This document shows positions 30,581 to 42,406 of a DNA stretch of 64,000 nucleotides, one piece after another; within the stretch, counting starts at the first letter, position 1, and each line of letters begins with the position of its first letter. This DNA comes from Mansonella perstans (lineage: Eukaryota; Nematoda; Chromadorea; Rhabditida; Onchocercidae), in NCBI GenBank assembly GCA_037074765.1, contig JBAMDO010000579.1, positions 434,001-498,000 of the forward strand. Direction: 5' to 3'. Both the position numbers and the translations under genes were made by a program. The notes beneath the pieces are model-generated. The model was not told the DNA's origin. It did not search any database and was given only the letters and a program-made list of their open reading frames with translations.

Positions 30581-33500
30581 AATTAAGCGATGCCTCACTT
30601 TAAATACAGTTTTTTTTAATCATTGCCCAAAAGACAGGTGAAGTCGTTAGATGAGGTCATCGAAGCGGATATTGAAGAGGTGAAAAGTGCTATTGTCATG
30701 GTAACTCTTGCATTGCGTCGAAGGAGGTGAGCGCCGGAAAAGAAAAACAAATTGTACGCATTGATTTTTATTGCGAACCAGTGTTATTTGGAAATTGAAT
30801 CGAAAAAGAAGTTTGAATGAAATATTATATAATCTTCTAAGTTTGTAGAACTTTTCGAAAATTTTCAAACAAAAATCATTTTTAAAATTACACTCCAAAT
30901 TTTAGGGAAAAAAATAAGAAATTTCTGTAAAATAAATTTTGATAGCACAATATTTATTATTAATTCATTGCAAAGTAGAAATGCTTTAGTCGAAATTTGC
31001 TTTCATTACTCCACTCCTATTTTTGGCAGTCAATAAGCTAATCGGTGCCAGTTGTAATTTAACTTGACTTCCATTTCATTTGATTTCATTTCAACGGATC
31101 ATTTAATAAACTTCTCAGCAACTCACAAATCTATTATATAATATTCAATTACACAAAATGCCATATTCGATACAGTTACAAAGACTGCAAAAAACGAAAA
31201 TTAGAAAAGACATGTGGATTTTATAGGAACTGAAATCAATCTTTAAAACGAATTATCGACCTTCATGAAAGGTATTTTTTGTAATAAATGTTTTAATTTA
31301 GTGAAAATTCAATTATATCATCATTCATTTAACATATCTTACAACACATATAATTTATTGATGATTCGATGAAAAGACATTCATAGTTAGAGTCTGAAAT
31401 TCATATTTTTTTGTCTGAAAACACACGAAAAGATTCATAATTAGAGTTTGAAAACACACGAAAAGTTGATATTTGTCGAGCAGTAATGACATAATTTAAT
31501 GCATCTGCCTATTTCACTGTTCAAACTTGCTATTTATTTCCTTCATTTAATTAGTCAATCCTTGTTTCAATGTTGGAATAAAAGTAAGTAGTATATATAG
31601 TCCTAGATTTCTCATTCGGTATTAATGGATATTATGTCAACGTAATTTCAAGTGACACTTGTTAGGAAGAAAAGGTTTGAATAAATTCGTGGTCTCGACA
31701 ATGTAAGGAAACAGATTTTGTCACTTTTTGACTTATTTGTGTCATTCTACAGAATATGAATTTACGTGGATAGTGCTAGTTTGAAGTAAGTGGGTATTAT
31801 ATTATATAATAATACACAAAGTTTGCGCTTAAAATACGTTGATGTATGCTTTTCCAAAGTATCGTTGAATAACTTTCGGGATCTATTTATTTGTCCCTAC
31901 GACGTTTGACTGATCATTCAACAGTCGCTTGTGTAAACAATTCAAATGTGTTTCATTAAACACGGAAGGAAATAAAGAAAAGTGCTGCTCAGTTCCACTA
32001 TAATCGGTACGGTTTTGTGTTTGCTAGAATTATAGGTTAGTAGAGGTAGCATATTCTCATATAATTGTGGTGGACAAGTGAAGATTAAGAAGGGTAAAAG
32101 AGGGGGGCAAAGAATGTTACCTAAAACAGACTGACCTGTATCTGTTCTGTTTTAATAAATAATGTTGGCCCAGCTCTGCTACTTCCAATTTGTATTGTAG
32201 ATGGATTTTTGGACAACTGTTTAAATTCTTTTGTGTAAATATTAGTTACCTTTAGCTTTGTATATCATTTGATAGTATATCATTTTTATTTTGCGAAATA
32301 ATCAGCTATTACGTTTTGAACTTTTATCGCCAACGATCTCATAAAGGACAGTTTAGTTTGTGCCTCATAATATATTTTGCGCTATGACAAAACCAGAAAA
32401 CGAACGCAAAGGGAACATATTTTTCAAAAATCTGTGAACAGAAGAACGCCACTTGAGAGCGAAATTGTTTGATCAATGGATCGGAGATTCCTCAAGGTAT
32501 GTGAATCAATAAGTTTCTTTTTCATGTAATAATATTCTTTCTTCAGGTATATCAAATAGGTCTACAAAAAAGCAGTTAATTTAAAAAGAAATCTTTCGAG
32601 TAACAATTCATTTAATTTTGACACTAATTAGCACATTTAGTCTCATTTAATAATCTAAAAAAAGAAGAAATTCATTCACTTCAAGTGTGGGAACACTTCA
32701 AAACGATTTTATTTCTAATCCGGTAGTTTTTAAAATGCAAATCCGCTTAATATCGTATCCATAGAGAACTCTCAGTCTCTCTAAAGTTTGCATACACCAA
32801 AACATGAATGTATTCTACTTGAAATCGATTCTTGGAAAAAAAGTTGTGCGGATGTTGTTAAATATTGAAAGCAAATCCGAAATGAATTCATGGGAAAAAA
32901 GAACATGTGGACGAAGAAATTTGTAATGAGGACAACAAAATTACTTCCTACTTCTGTTTTATGTCAATTGAAATGATAGTGATCATGATTATGATGATGA
33001 TGATGATGATGATGATTAGAACAAAACTAAACAAAGTTCCATCATATAAAGTTGCTCCGTTTTTTATGAACACGATATAAATGGTTGCAGTGCACTAATA
33101 TTTAAGTATTAAATTGTTTGATTGGATGAAGCGAAGCTTGTAAATACAGGAAATGTTACCATATAGCATTCAAATTGCAGCAGTACTTTTTTTAAGAAAC
33201 ACTCATAAACAATGTCCTAAATACACGATAGTTAAGATGTGGCGCTTTTGAAATTGATGGCACGGGAAAATTATACGATCAAATTGAAAGAAAAATCAAA
33301 AAGGACAATTCGATAACTGAATGAAAAAGTGTAGCAATCAATGCAGATTTTTCTTAATCTTGTCAGATTCTAAGTCTGATATGTAGTTATGGATTATGTC
33401 ATCATTGTTATGTTAGATATGGTGCTGAATCAAAAAGATCTCTTTTAATTGGTATTGAGTAATCAGCGTAACTTGTCATTTTCGGCTTTTTTATCAGTTT

Positions 33501-34290
33501 ATTGTCTGATAAATAAGATATTGCATTTTTTAAATTTAAATTTCTTTTTGAAAGCAAATGCGCAGTATAATTGTTTACATTTACCTCTGTTTGACTAAGC
33601 GAAACTTAAATGTAAATTTTTTTCGTTATTCTTCAAAGATGCATGAGATCATTTGAAAATTTATAACAAAGTGTGATTTAAATTATATTGTGTTTCAAAA
33701 AAAAATCTTGGCAACTGGTGACATTTTACAGTAAAATGTTTTAGTTTTGAAATTCATAATATAATTAATCAGTTTCTGAGTTAAAATGAGCCTTTTTGCT
33801 GTTTGAGCAACGATTTTACTTCCGTGTTGCTCAGCTCCTTATTGTGACAACTAAAAAAGCATTTTCATCTGTTATTTTATCGGGCAATATGTACACAAAA
33901 CACAACGAGATAGAGAGAAAAAGAAAGAGGGGAAAAGAGTAAGCGCAATAAATTGAATAATGTTAAAAAAAAAATTTTTAAAAATTGTAGTCATCACTAC
34001 ACTGAATACATAAATATTATCTCTACGAATTGAACCGAAACAGAGCAATAAAAGGTGCAAATATTTTTTATCAATTTTAACAGTCCACTCCTCAGCACTG
34101 AATAAACTTTGTATCATGACAGTTTCCTGCTAAATTTGGATAAATTTGAAGTACACAACCCATAGATAGAATGCTTAAGCTATCGACAGAGTGTCCACCC
34201 CGATGATGAAGTGCCAAATTCATATATAAGTATCCAATCCATAGATTTGTGCGGACAACAAATTCTTTCTTTTCTTTTGACTCCATCCTT
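30581..34290. other. Large intergenic region, no gene seen
   Basis: AT-rich, no supported exons. It includes a GAT microsatellite at 32991-33017. A possible two-exon peptide frame at 32476-32577 is only 17 codons and was not accepted. Confidence 0.5.
32991..33017 (+). repeat. (GAT)n microsatellite
   Basis: About eight tandem GAT/ATG triplets in intergenic DNA, preceded by imperfect GAT repeats. Confidence 0.85.
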
Positions 34291-34295
34291 TCACC

Positions 34296-35195
34296 ATGGA
34301 CAAAAAAACGTTTGATGATATTTTTGAAAGTTTGTCAACATTGTATGCTGAAGTCACACAAATTTTTTTGAATGCAGAAAAGGTGACAATGCTACACCCT
34401 TTTTTGATTGCTGTGAAAAATTTTGAAAAACTTATAGGATTTCCAGCTGGTAGAATTTAGTTCGGTTTAAATTTGTTTAGTTTAGTTCATTTCGACCAGG
34501 AACTTACAACCGAGACTATCCATTCGGCAGTGGCTGGTACAATCCGTTGAAATGTTTCTGAGATTCCGGAGATACTGGTTTCCTACTACCTTAGGTAAAC
34601 AACTTGAGTCATCGATGATGTACGGAGTGGGAGGTTACCTTGAAGTGTTTAAAATGTCGCCAAAACTTCAATAAATCATACAGTTTCTTCAGTTAATGAT
34701 CATTTCTTTCATCATTCCAATCATTGCATAGGCTAAAAATATTTAACTGAGAACGGTTTGATTATAAAATTGGACAGCATGCGACAATTTGTCCTTCAGT
34801 TGTTGACAATTTCTTCAGCTGAAAGCTAACCCTTTTCCCAATAAGCTGATCTCTCACTCACTTGTTTACTCCAGAAAACCTTTTGATAATCCATTGTCTA
34901 TATTGATCCGATAGGTATTCAATGTCAGCCAGATTATATGTGAAGGATCAGACAAAATGTGTCCATGGGCAAAATGGACTCACTGGCCTTCAGACAACTA
35001 ATCTAGGAGATGAACAACTCTAATTCTAACCATTTATCGAAGGGGGATACTTTAATCAAACCTCAACTTTCACTTATCAAGGTCCAAGTTTGCTCGGCTT
35101 TGGCAGATGAACCTTTGGTAAAGAGTGGGATCAGTTCAGCGTTCTAGATAGCTCTTCAAAAATCTTCATTAGTATCAAGCCATAATGTAGTGCTA
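34296..35195 (+). pseudogene. Coding-like patches without a continuous frame
   Basis: This patch is less AT-rich than its surroundings and holds several short protein-like frames on the plus strand: an ATG in a good context at 34296 (MDKKTFDDIFESLSTLYAEV.., 53 codons), TYNRDYPFGSGWYNP near 34505-34550, MMYGVGGYLEVFKMSPK near 34617-34670, an ATG at 34922 with KCVHGQNGLTGLQTTNLGDE, and GGYFNQTSTFTYQGPS near 35043. They are in different frames with intervening stops and few good splice sites. The aromatic/Gly-rich pieces suggest a secreted or low-complexity protein. A decayed gene or element is my best reading; the family is unknown. Confidence 0.25.
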
Positions 35196-37322
35196 GTCTT
35201 ACTGTTTAAGATAATTTTTGGCAAATGAATAAGTTATTGTTAACAAGTATGGAAAAAAATTTAGATTGGAGAGAACAACAATATTCTGATGACATTGAAA
35301 AATCGATCTTTTATGAATATGAAAGGTAGCATTGTTATTAACATAAGAAATTTGATTGTACAACATATTTGTCGCCTTATTATTGATATTGCGCGAAGAG
35401 AAGAATCATATCTTGCTACTTTTATTTGTTTTCATGCTATTTGCCGAGAAAAGTTCCATTCTCTAATACTTTTACTTTTACTCGTTATTTGAGCATCTTT
35501 TCTGCTATCATCTATTTGTACATTGCTTAATGACTTCAGATCTTTTTTGACAGAAACGCGCAAATGATGTGAGAAGGGAGAAGTCAATTGTTTTTGTTTC
35601 ATTTCATTCTTTACTTTTTCCTTAAATTTCGAGCATCATTTGAGATTTCTAGCTAAGCATTTGCTACATCCAATCCATAGAGCATTTCATACTAAATTAT
35701 TGGCAACAATATAAGAGTAAGGCAAAATTATTAAAGGTTGTTACAGATGTAGTTAGTATATTGCATCCAAGTGATAAATACAAATTTCGCTTGCACATCT
35801 TGTCTTCAGAGCAGCACTTCTATCAATCAGCGAAAAATACTTAAATTTCATCTTACGCATGAATTTTATGTGCCTACTAAACAATAAAAGAACTAACTTA
35901 TGAAAAAAGTAGAAAATAAAATTGAATAAAAATAATTAGGCCAATTTTTTCCAATTTTTTTTTTTTTAGTGGAGTTTCAAACAAGAAAACAAATTTTATT
36001 GACAGGAAGTAGGAACAGGAAAAAGTTCTTCATTTCTTTTCGTATAAAAATTATCTCGCAAAATTTTTGACCTGCAAAATGTTGAAGTTTCATCACTTTT
36101 AAAAATTTGTTTCAAAAATCGAAAACTGGTTATGCGAGGAGGAAAGGGCTTTTTCATACAAAGAGCAAGTTTTGTAGGCAAAAATTCCACTATCACCATT
36201 TTTCCACTGTATTTGAGCTGCGGAATTTTCACAGCTAATCGGTTTTGTTCAAAATATGCAACATGGAACTAAATCAATTAAATCGATATTTGGGAGATAA
36301 ATCTGCTTCCAACAGTGTTTAAGCAATAGATTTAATTTCCTAGTGACGAGCGATCTGCCATGATTTAGCGCATCTGGATGTCATTAGTTTAGAACTTAGT
36401 AAAATTTTAAATGTTCTCAATTTCACTGAGAGAAATATAATAATTCAATTCAGTTCTTCGTAAGAAGAACATCCAGATTAAAACAAAAAAAAAAGTAAAA
36501 GTAGGAAATATTGGGATGCTACAACCATATTTTTTTAAAATACTTTTCGACCTTTCTCTAATCTAAACATAGTAGTTTTTTTTTTGTTTTATGTATCTCT
36601 GAATTTTCAAAAAATTCAGATAATCATTTAATTTCGAATTTATGTATCGTAATTTGATGTTTTATTACCGGCAACATTTCGAGGAATTCGATGCTGCACA
36701 ATCTGTATGGCGTTCTTTCAGATTAATGACCTGTTTTTTTTACAAAAATCTCCTATTTTTGCTTGCTTGGCTTAAAACTTCTAAAGCCTGGACTGTTGAT
36801 TGAATATGTTGTTATAATTAATTTAAATTTTCTTCAGACTAACTCCGAAATTTTGGAGATATCAAGTTCTTGAAATTTAAAATTCTTGGAGATAAAATTA
36901 ATTGGAATTCTCTTTAGAATAAGTTCAGATGAGTTCCAACGGGAATTAAATTAAAAGAAAAGTAATTCAAATTTTCTACAGTATATCAGCAAATTAGGTT
37001 ACCTAATTGTTTGTACGCATTATTGTCACTTTGTAAATTGCAAGATTTGTAAATTTCATATTTGCAGGAGACATTAAATCACCGAAAACATATCAATAAA
37101 TTTGCATGATCACCTACTACATCATCACCTACTAGTTTTTTCAATATAGTAAGATTTGAATGGTTTGCAAGAGTGTTAAATTTAAAATTCCAATTTCATT
37201 CAATACTTTTTGCAATTGTTTAAAAGTTTTTCTTAGATAGAGATTTTTTAAATTCTTGTTTATTCTAATAAAGTCTGCAACTTTTTTAAAGCAAGCACCT
37301 GAGCAATAGGCATGAACTTCAT
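35196..37322. other. Intergenic, no gene confirmed
   Basis: Mostly very AT-rich. A 78-codon minus-strand frame at 36232-35996 (PFPPRITSFRFLKQIF...) has moderately protein-like composition but no recognisable family and no partner exon, so it is not called. Confidence 0.5.
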
Positions 37323-37532
37323 ATGATGGAAGTGCCAAGTTATCATAAAGCTCAAAAAAGTCGTCGTGGTGAAGTAGCGAATCCAGCTAATACTTTGGAT
37401 GGTTTAGTCGCTAAGCGTGCTGATGATGTTGGTGCCATGGATGGGCTGTATAAGCGCTATTTGACCGAAGCGGAAGCAATCGAAACCCCAGCAAATGATC
37501 AGGAAATGAAAATTTCTTCTTTACAGCAATAA
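37323..37532 (+). CDS. Coding-like exon upstream of the zinc-finger gene, lacking a GT donor
   Basis: A 69-codon frame starts at tandem ATGs (37323, 37326) with strongly protein-like sequence (NPANTLDGLVAKRADDVGAM, LYKRYLTEAEAIETP) and ends at TAA. It lies 84 bases before the zinc-finger exon and would extend that protein at its N-terminus. However, no GT donor in the right phase exists before the stop. Options: a weak GC donor at 37491 (CCA|GCAAAT, phase 0), a non-canonical intron from 37527 whose two boundaries both read TTACAG, or a separate upstream ORF on the same mRNA. Its base composition, clearly richer in G+C than the flanks, argues that it is translated. Confidence 0.5.
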   Translation: MMEVPSYHKAQKSRRGEVANPANTLDGLVAKRADDVGAMDGLYKRYLTEAEAIETPANDQEMKISSLQQ

Positions 37533-37616
37533 TTTTGCATGATATAGAAAAATGGATCCAATAATTAAAAAATCCAACTTTTTTACAGTTAGATATACTT
37601 TCATTAACTATTACAG

Positions 37617-40600
37617 CGTATGGAAATGGACCCCGACGTGTCAACAAGGACTTGTTCCGTTTGTGGTTATCAGGGAAAATGGGTTTCGGAAATGATCAGG
37701 CACAAGCGTGTACATACTAATGAACGACCATTTCGTTGTAAATACTGCTCCCGGACAAGCAAGTGGAAAGCTGACCTCGTGAGACATGTTGCTAGTATGC
37801 TAAATTAATTTTCTTTTATAACTTCATTCCAGGTATCCGTTCTCAAGAAATTCAACCTTTTTGCATTCATTAAGTTGCTCGATATATCTGATAAAGCTTA
37901 TCTTTCGGCTTTTATATATTTATGATTAAAATACCGCTAGAGAAATCACAAAATTTTAGAACAAAAAAATCAAAATCACCGGAACGGGAGATTTTTGATG
38001 TATTAATTTTCCATTCTGCCACAAATATTGTAATTGGCATACTTTCTACTAAGCTTTGACAAAATATATAAAGAAATAAACTAAACTACTCTGTTTGTTT
38101 GTTCATAGAAATGCATGGAATACGAGTAGTTTCAAAATACAGTCGAAGCAAAATATTTCACCATAGCACTTCAGTATTCAATATGACAAATGGTGCAAGT
38201 GAATCAAATGGAAAAATACGGGATTGTGTAAAGGTATATGTCTTCTGATTTTTTTATCACCCTTAATTATTGTCTGAATTTAAAGTATTATCAAAATTAA
38301 AGTGGAATGTTTATTTTTTTCGGACAGTGTTTATCACTGTGTTTGATATTTTGATGCATTGTGATATTTGGTTCCTAAATTAGTGTTGAAGACATAAATT
38401 AGTGTTGAAGACACTCAAAATTCAAAATAAGCTGTTACAGATATTCGCAGATTTGAAAAATGATAAAAACGTTGCGCTAAGATACCAAAAGTCTAAAAAA
38501 CTTCAATTACCACTTATGTACCGATGCGTTATTTGCTCGCTTGAACAGGTTGGTAATTTCAGAAATCTTTCGAAGGTTAGATAACATTATTTTAGTAACT
38601 TTTTAGTGCGATGTATTCCTGTGCTTCTGGGCAATTTTAGGATTCAGTGCTTGTTTTGATGAGCCATTTAAAGACTGCTCATAATGCACTGCCATACGAA
38701 TGCCTTTCCTGCAGTAGCTCTTTTATGAATGCCCATACTACAATGAAACATTTCGTCGAAAAGACAACTTGTCAAAGAAGTGATCTCAAAATTAATATTG
38801 CGCCTCCGCATTCTGCAAAAAATAATTTTAGTAAGTTTGGCATATTTTTTCCGGCAAATCTCTATTGCCAATAAGCGACAATGGGTACTCCTTTTTTGAA
38901 TACTTTTGAACTTTTTAAATCGATCTATTAAACATTTTCAGTTTTAAAGTCATTGTTTGCAGTTCTTAATGAAACTTTCAAACTAGCTGCTCAGGAACTG
39001 TTTCGTAAAAATTCCGTAATTACTTCATCGACCACTTTGAATGAAAGTTCATCACAAAATGCATCTTTGCTGGCAACATCATTTGATAAATATGAAATGA
39101 AACAGCCAAGCGCTCATGATAATCAAAATGGTATGTAAAGATTCAGAAGATATATCATCAGTAGTTCAGATGACAGCAGATAGATCCAATGAAATGATTT
39201 CTTCAGACATTGTTAAAATAGATTAACCATTATCACCAAATCATATCATTATCAGTCTTTGATTTAATGAGACTGATAATGAAATCGTTCAGACGCTCTA
39301 TTCTTGCATTAGCAGACTGAAATTTTACTGTGCTATCGATTGAGTTGATGTTGCTTTAGACTTGAAATTATTTCCTAATCTTTTTGACCTTTTTAGAAAT
39401 AATCTATAATTGCACATTTTGCAACTGGACTGCAAAAAAAGTTTATGCCATGGAAGAGCATATGCTTATGCATGTTATAAACCCATTACTGCTAATGCAA
39501 TCAATAGATGAAACTGTTGCAAATTCTGTTGAAATTCAAATGCAAATAAATGCTGACAGAAGCACAAGCACAAAACAGGTGCTCATATATTCTTTTTTTA
39601 ATTCAGTTTAATTATTTTTTAAGCTGATGTTATTTAACTGATATTTTGCTTTCATAAAATAAGAATAAGTGTTCATAAAATAAGTGTTCCAGGCATTAGA
39701 AACATCAAGATTTCTTGATTTCGGAACAGTGTTATTAGTACTGAAACAACAGGCTACCTTCGACCCATTGGTAATTCATTTATCACAGAAATGCTCCAAA
39801 CCAAAAATAATACTGAGATAATATGGAATTCATGAGGACAGAAACATTAAATATGTCAGAAGATTTTGGAACTGATGAAAATTTAATCTATTCAAAGTAG
39901 CAGTTATCATGTTTAATATTGAAGTAATATCTACAAAAGAGATATATTTGAGTCTCTAACTTAGCCAAACTCATTCATAAACGTTAATAGTGTTTAGTTG
40001 AAGTTTCATTCCCCTAACTGTATGCAGATGAGACTGAATTTGACATTAAGAACATCATAAGTCCATGGAGAACCTTAATTTCTTAACTCTTTCTTTAAAC
40101 AATTACTGGTCAATTATTGGTGCCTATTAATTGTGATGAAGCAGCCAAGTCGATTTTTCGGAAGTCAGAACTTTATAACTCATGAAAATCTTTCATATTG
40201 GCGATTTCAGTTTTCGATGCGAACGCTAGCAGTGACTCCGACACTACCATCCAGCTCTTCGGCTTTTAAACAAATAATTCCGATTCCAGAAGAGACTACA
40301 CCAATCAGAGGTTTCATATCCTCTCCAGGAAGTCATAGAATCCAAAAGAAAAAAACTATCCAGCAACTTAATTCTTCATTCTGTGATACCGCTGACAATA
40401 TTTCGTGTAATTCAATGACGGTAATTTCAAACTTCAATCCTGAAAGTTATTCTAGAAACTTTTGTTTCGTGAATTCCACCTCATCACATGTATCAGAAGG
40501 TTCAACAGCAGATTCTAACTTGTCCGATGTTAATTCATCATCTACTCATCACATTTCTGAGAATATTATCAATCCTATTCAACATCATTGCCAACGATGC

Positions 40601-40777
40601 AACGCATTGTTTCCATCGATCGTTGCAGCAAGAAACAAAATTCTAAAATTGGATGGTCTTCCAGAATCGTTAAATGACAAAAGAAGTGAGAAATATGAGC
40701 TAGAAGCAGCCCACGATCGAGACACAAAGAAAAATTATGAAGACGATTTTGTTGATGTTGTGCAACTTGATGGATGA
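37617..40777 (+). CDS. C2H2 zinc-finger protein
   Basis: A probable DNA-binding transcription factor. Exons 37617-37794, 38109-38233, 38441-38575, 38641-38830, 38942-39130, 39397-39578, 39693-39770 and 40211-40777 give 546 codons counted from the ATG at 37620. Two tandem N-terminal fingers (CSVCGYQGKWVSEMIRHKRV..H, then CKYCSRTSKWKADLVRHVAK..H) are joined by a TGEKP-like linker (HTNERPF). Later come two Cys-pair fingers (CVICS..SHLKTAH and CLSCSSSFMNA..H), an isolated finger CTFCNWTAKKVYAMEEHMLM..H, and a partial C-terminal pair CQRCNALF. The last exon is Ser/Thr-rich and ends acidic. The paired fingers resemble Hunchback/Ikaros-type nematode proteins, but I cannot name an orthologue. The final exon could instead begin at 40142 (in phase). 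The start may lie in the upstream exon at 37323. Confidence 0.82.
38376..38413 (+). repeat. 19-base perfect tandem duplication in zinc-finger intron
   Basis: TAAATTAGTGTTGAAGACA occurs twice head to tail in the intron before exon 4 (acceptor at 38440). Each copy contains a TTAG acceptor-like site, but using either would meet a stop. Confidence 0.85.
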
Positions 40778-42023
40778 TTTGTTAATCTTATACTCCTTCA
40801 GTATTCTAAAATAATGATTTAAACTTGATGAAACTATCTGTCCTTTTATAAAAAGTGAAAAGGTATATGAGAAACTGGATATACGAAAATAAAATAAGAT
40901 TAAAATAAATTCTTTATTTAATCTCTCCTAATAATTATTACTGTGTGGCATTTATTAAGATTCAAAGAAATTTGTCTACAATTTCACTTTTTTTCCATAA
41001 AAAAATGTCAATTTCATTATTTTATTTTCTTGTTTCTCCCAGCTCTCATAATTGTATTGTTTTTTGCTATTTTCATTCCTGCATTCCTCACTGTTTATTA
41101 AATCCCCTCATAATTAGTCCTGATAACTTTCAATCTACCCAGCACATTTAATCCTGGAGCTCCGAGCTAAAAAATTCCAGTAAATTAGAAAATTAAAAAT
41201 AACAAATTAGAAGCTGGAAAGATGCAACAGTAAACAGAATGAAAAGGTAAAGACGATAGCTGTTACACTTTTCGGGTTTTAAAAAATTCAGTCGCTGCTT
41301 GATTTTAATTATTTGACTTCGTAAATTTCCATCATTCCCTGTCTTCGGATCGATTTTATTGTTTACAACTTTGATACATACTAATGCCTTCTGAAATATG
41401 CAATAGCGTGTGTGATATTATACTGTTTTTCTCTTCCTAGACGTAACAGTATTTCACTTGTGTCGTGGTTTATTATTTTAAATTTATGAAGTTTATTTAT
41501 GCTTTATCTAATTTCATCCAAACTGTTCAGTTATTTTTTCGAGAAGCCTTTAGTTTTAAATATCCATATGAATATTGAGTAGTTTTTATTCAAATAATTA
41601 AGTTTTTCAGAGCTATTGTCAAAACTTCAACTGAACAAACAAATATTATCGGTTAATTGTTGCATAAGGCCTAAATAAAGTCCTTTTGGGAGTTTAATTT
41701 CCTTTGTATTTGAAATCCGTTTATTGGAGCCTGGTATACTGATTGCCTTTTTGTACAGATGATTTTTTCTTGAAATACATTTGGACGCTAAATTACAGTA
41801 AAGTTCCTTTATCCAAATTTGTTCATTAAAAATTGCCATTTTCATCGGCGAAATTGAATTGAGCGATAGATCATAATTAAAATAATGTTGCATTTGCAGA
41901 TATGATAATTATTTTTTTAAATTCTGTACATTAATTTTAATATAATTAGAATTTTTATTTTATCAAAAATTTTTCAAAAAATTGTTTTGTTAACATTTCC
42001 ACTTAACATTTGAGTGCTCTATG
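40778..42023. other. Intergenic, zinc-finger gene 3' flank
   Basis: Contains the presumed 3' UTR of the zinc-finger gene and AT-rich spacer. ORFs at 40945-41151 (plus) and 41627-41893 (minus) have no support. Confidence 0.5.
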
Positions 42024-42406
42024 TTTGAAATTAAAGTCAGAAATATGTTTGAAATTAAAGTCAGAAATACGTTTGAAATTAAAATCAGAAATATGTTTGA
42101 AATTAAAGTTAGAAATGTGTTTGAAATTAAAGTTAGAAATGTGTTTAAAATTAAAATCAGAAATGTGTTTGAAATTAAATTCAGAAATGTGTTTGAAATT
42201 AAAGTTAGAAATGTGTTTAAAATTAAAATCAGAAATGTGTTTGAAATTAAATTCAGAAATGTGTTTGAATTAAAGTTAGAAATGTGTTTGAAATTAAAGT
42301 TAGAAATGTGTTTAAAATTAAAATCAGAAATGTGTTTGAAATTAAATTCAGAAATGTGTTTGAAATTAAAGTTAGAAATATGTTTGAAATTAAAGGCACA
42401 GATGTA
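42024..42406 (+). repeat. 24-base minisatellite, 16 units with higher-order structure
   Basis: Sixteen tandem units of the form TTTGAAATTAAAGTYAGAAA + TRTG; fifteen are 24 bases and the eleventh is 23 (one A lost). Units 5-7, 8-10 and 12-14 repeat as a three-unit block (types ..AAAGTT.., TTTAAAATTAAAATC.., ..AAATTC..), so a 72-base block has itself been amplified. Because 24 is a multiple of three, more than one frame is open across the array (42010-42273 and 42021-42512, plus), giving octapeptide repeats such as MFEIKVRN; this is a property of the repeat, not evidence of a gene. Confidence 0.95.

Noticed and set aside
30647..30720. Candidate first exon of the DZIP1-like gene (minus strand, MTIALFTSSISASM)
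   Set aside because: It needs a poor donor and adds nothing family-like. The exon 30580-30541 restores the conserved DW motif in phase.
32476..32577. Two-exon frame starting MDRRFLK with good GTATGT donor and TTCTTCAG acceptor
   Set aside because: The joined frame is only 17 codons long; too short to support as a gene.
34092..34286. 64-codon minus-strand ORF (MESKEKKEFVVRTNLW...)
   Set aside because: No recognisable family, no splice partners, and it lies just outside the plus-strand coding-like patch. Could be chance.
35996..36232. 78-codon minus-strand ORF
   Set aside because: A faint likeness to a DIX-type sequence was considered, but the key blocks do not line up and no neighbouring exon supports it.
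37141..37338. Minus-strand ORF (MALPSYEVHAYCSG...) overlapping the start of the upstream zinc-finger exon
   Set aside because: Mostly AT-rich translation; the overlapping plus-strand frame has much better coding character.
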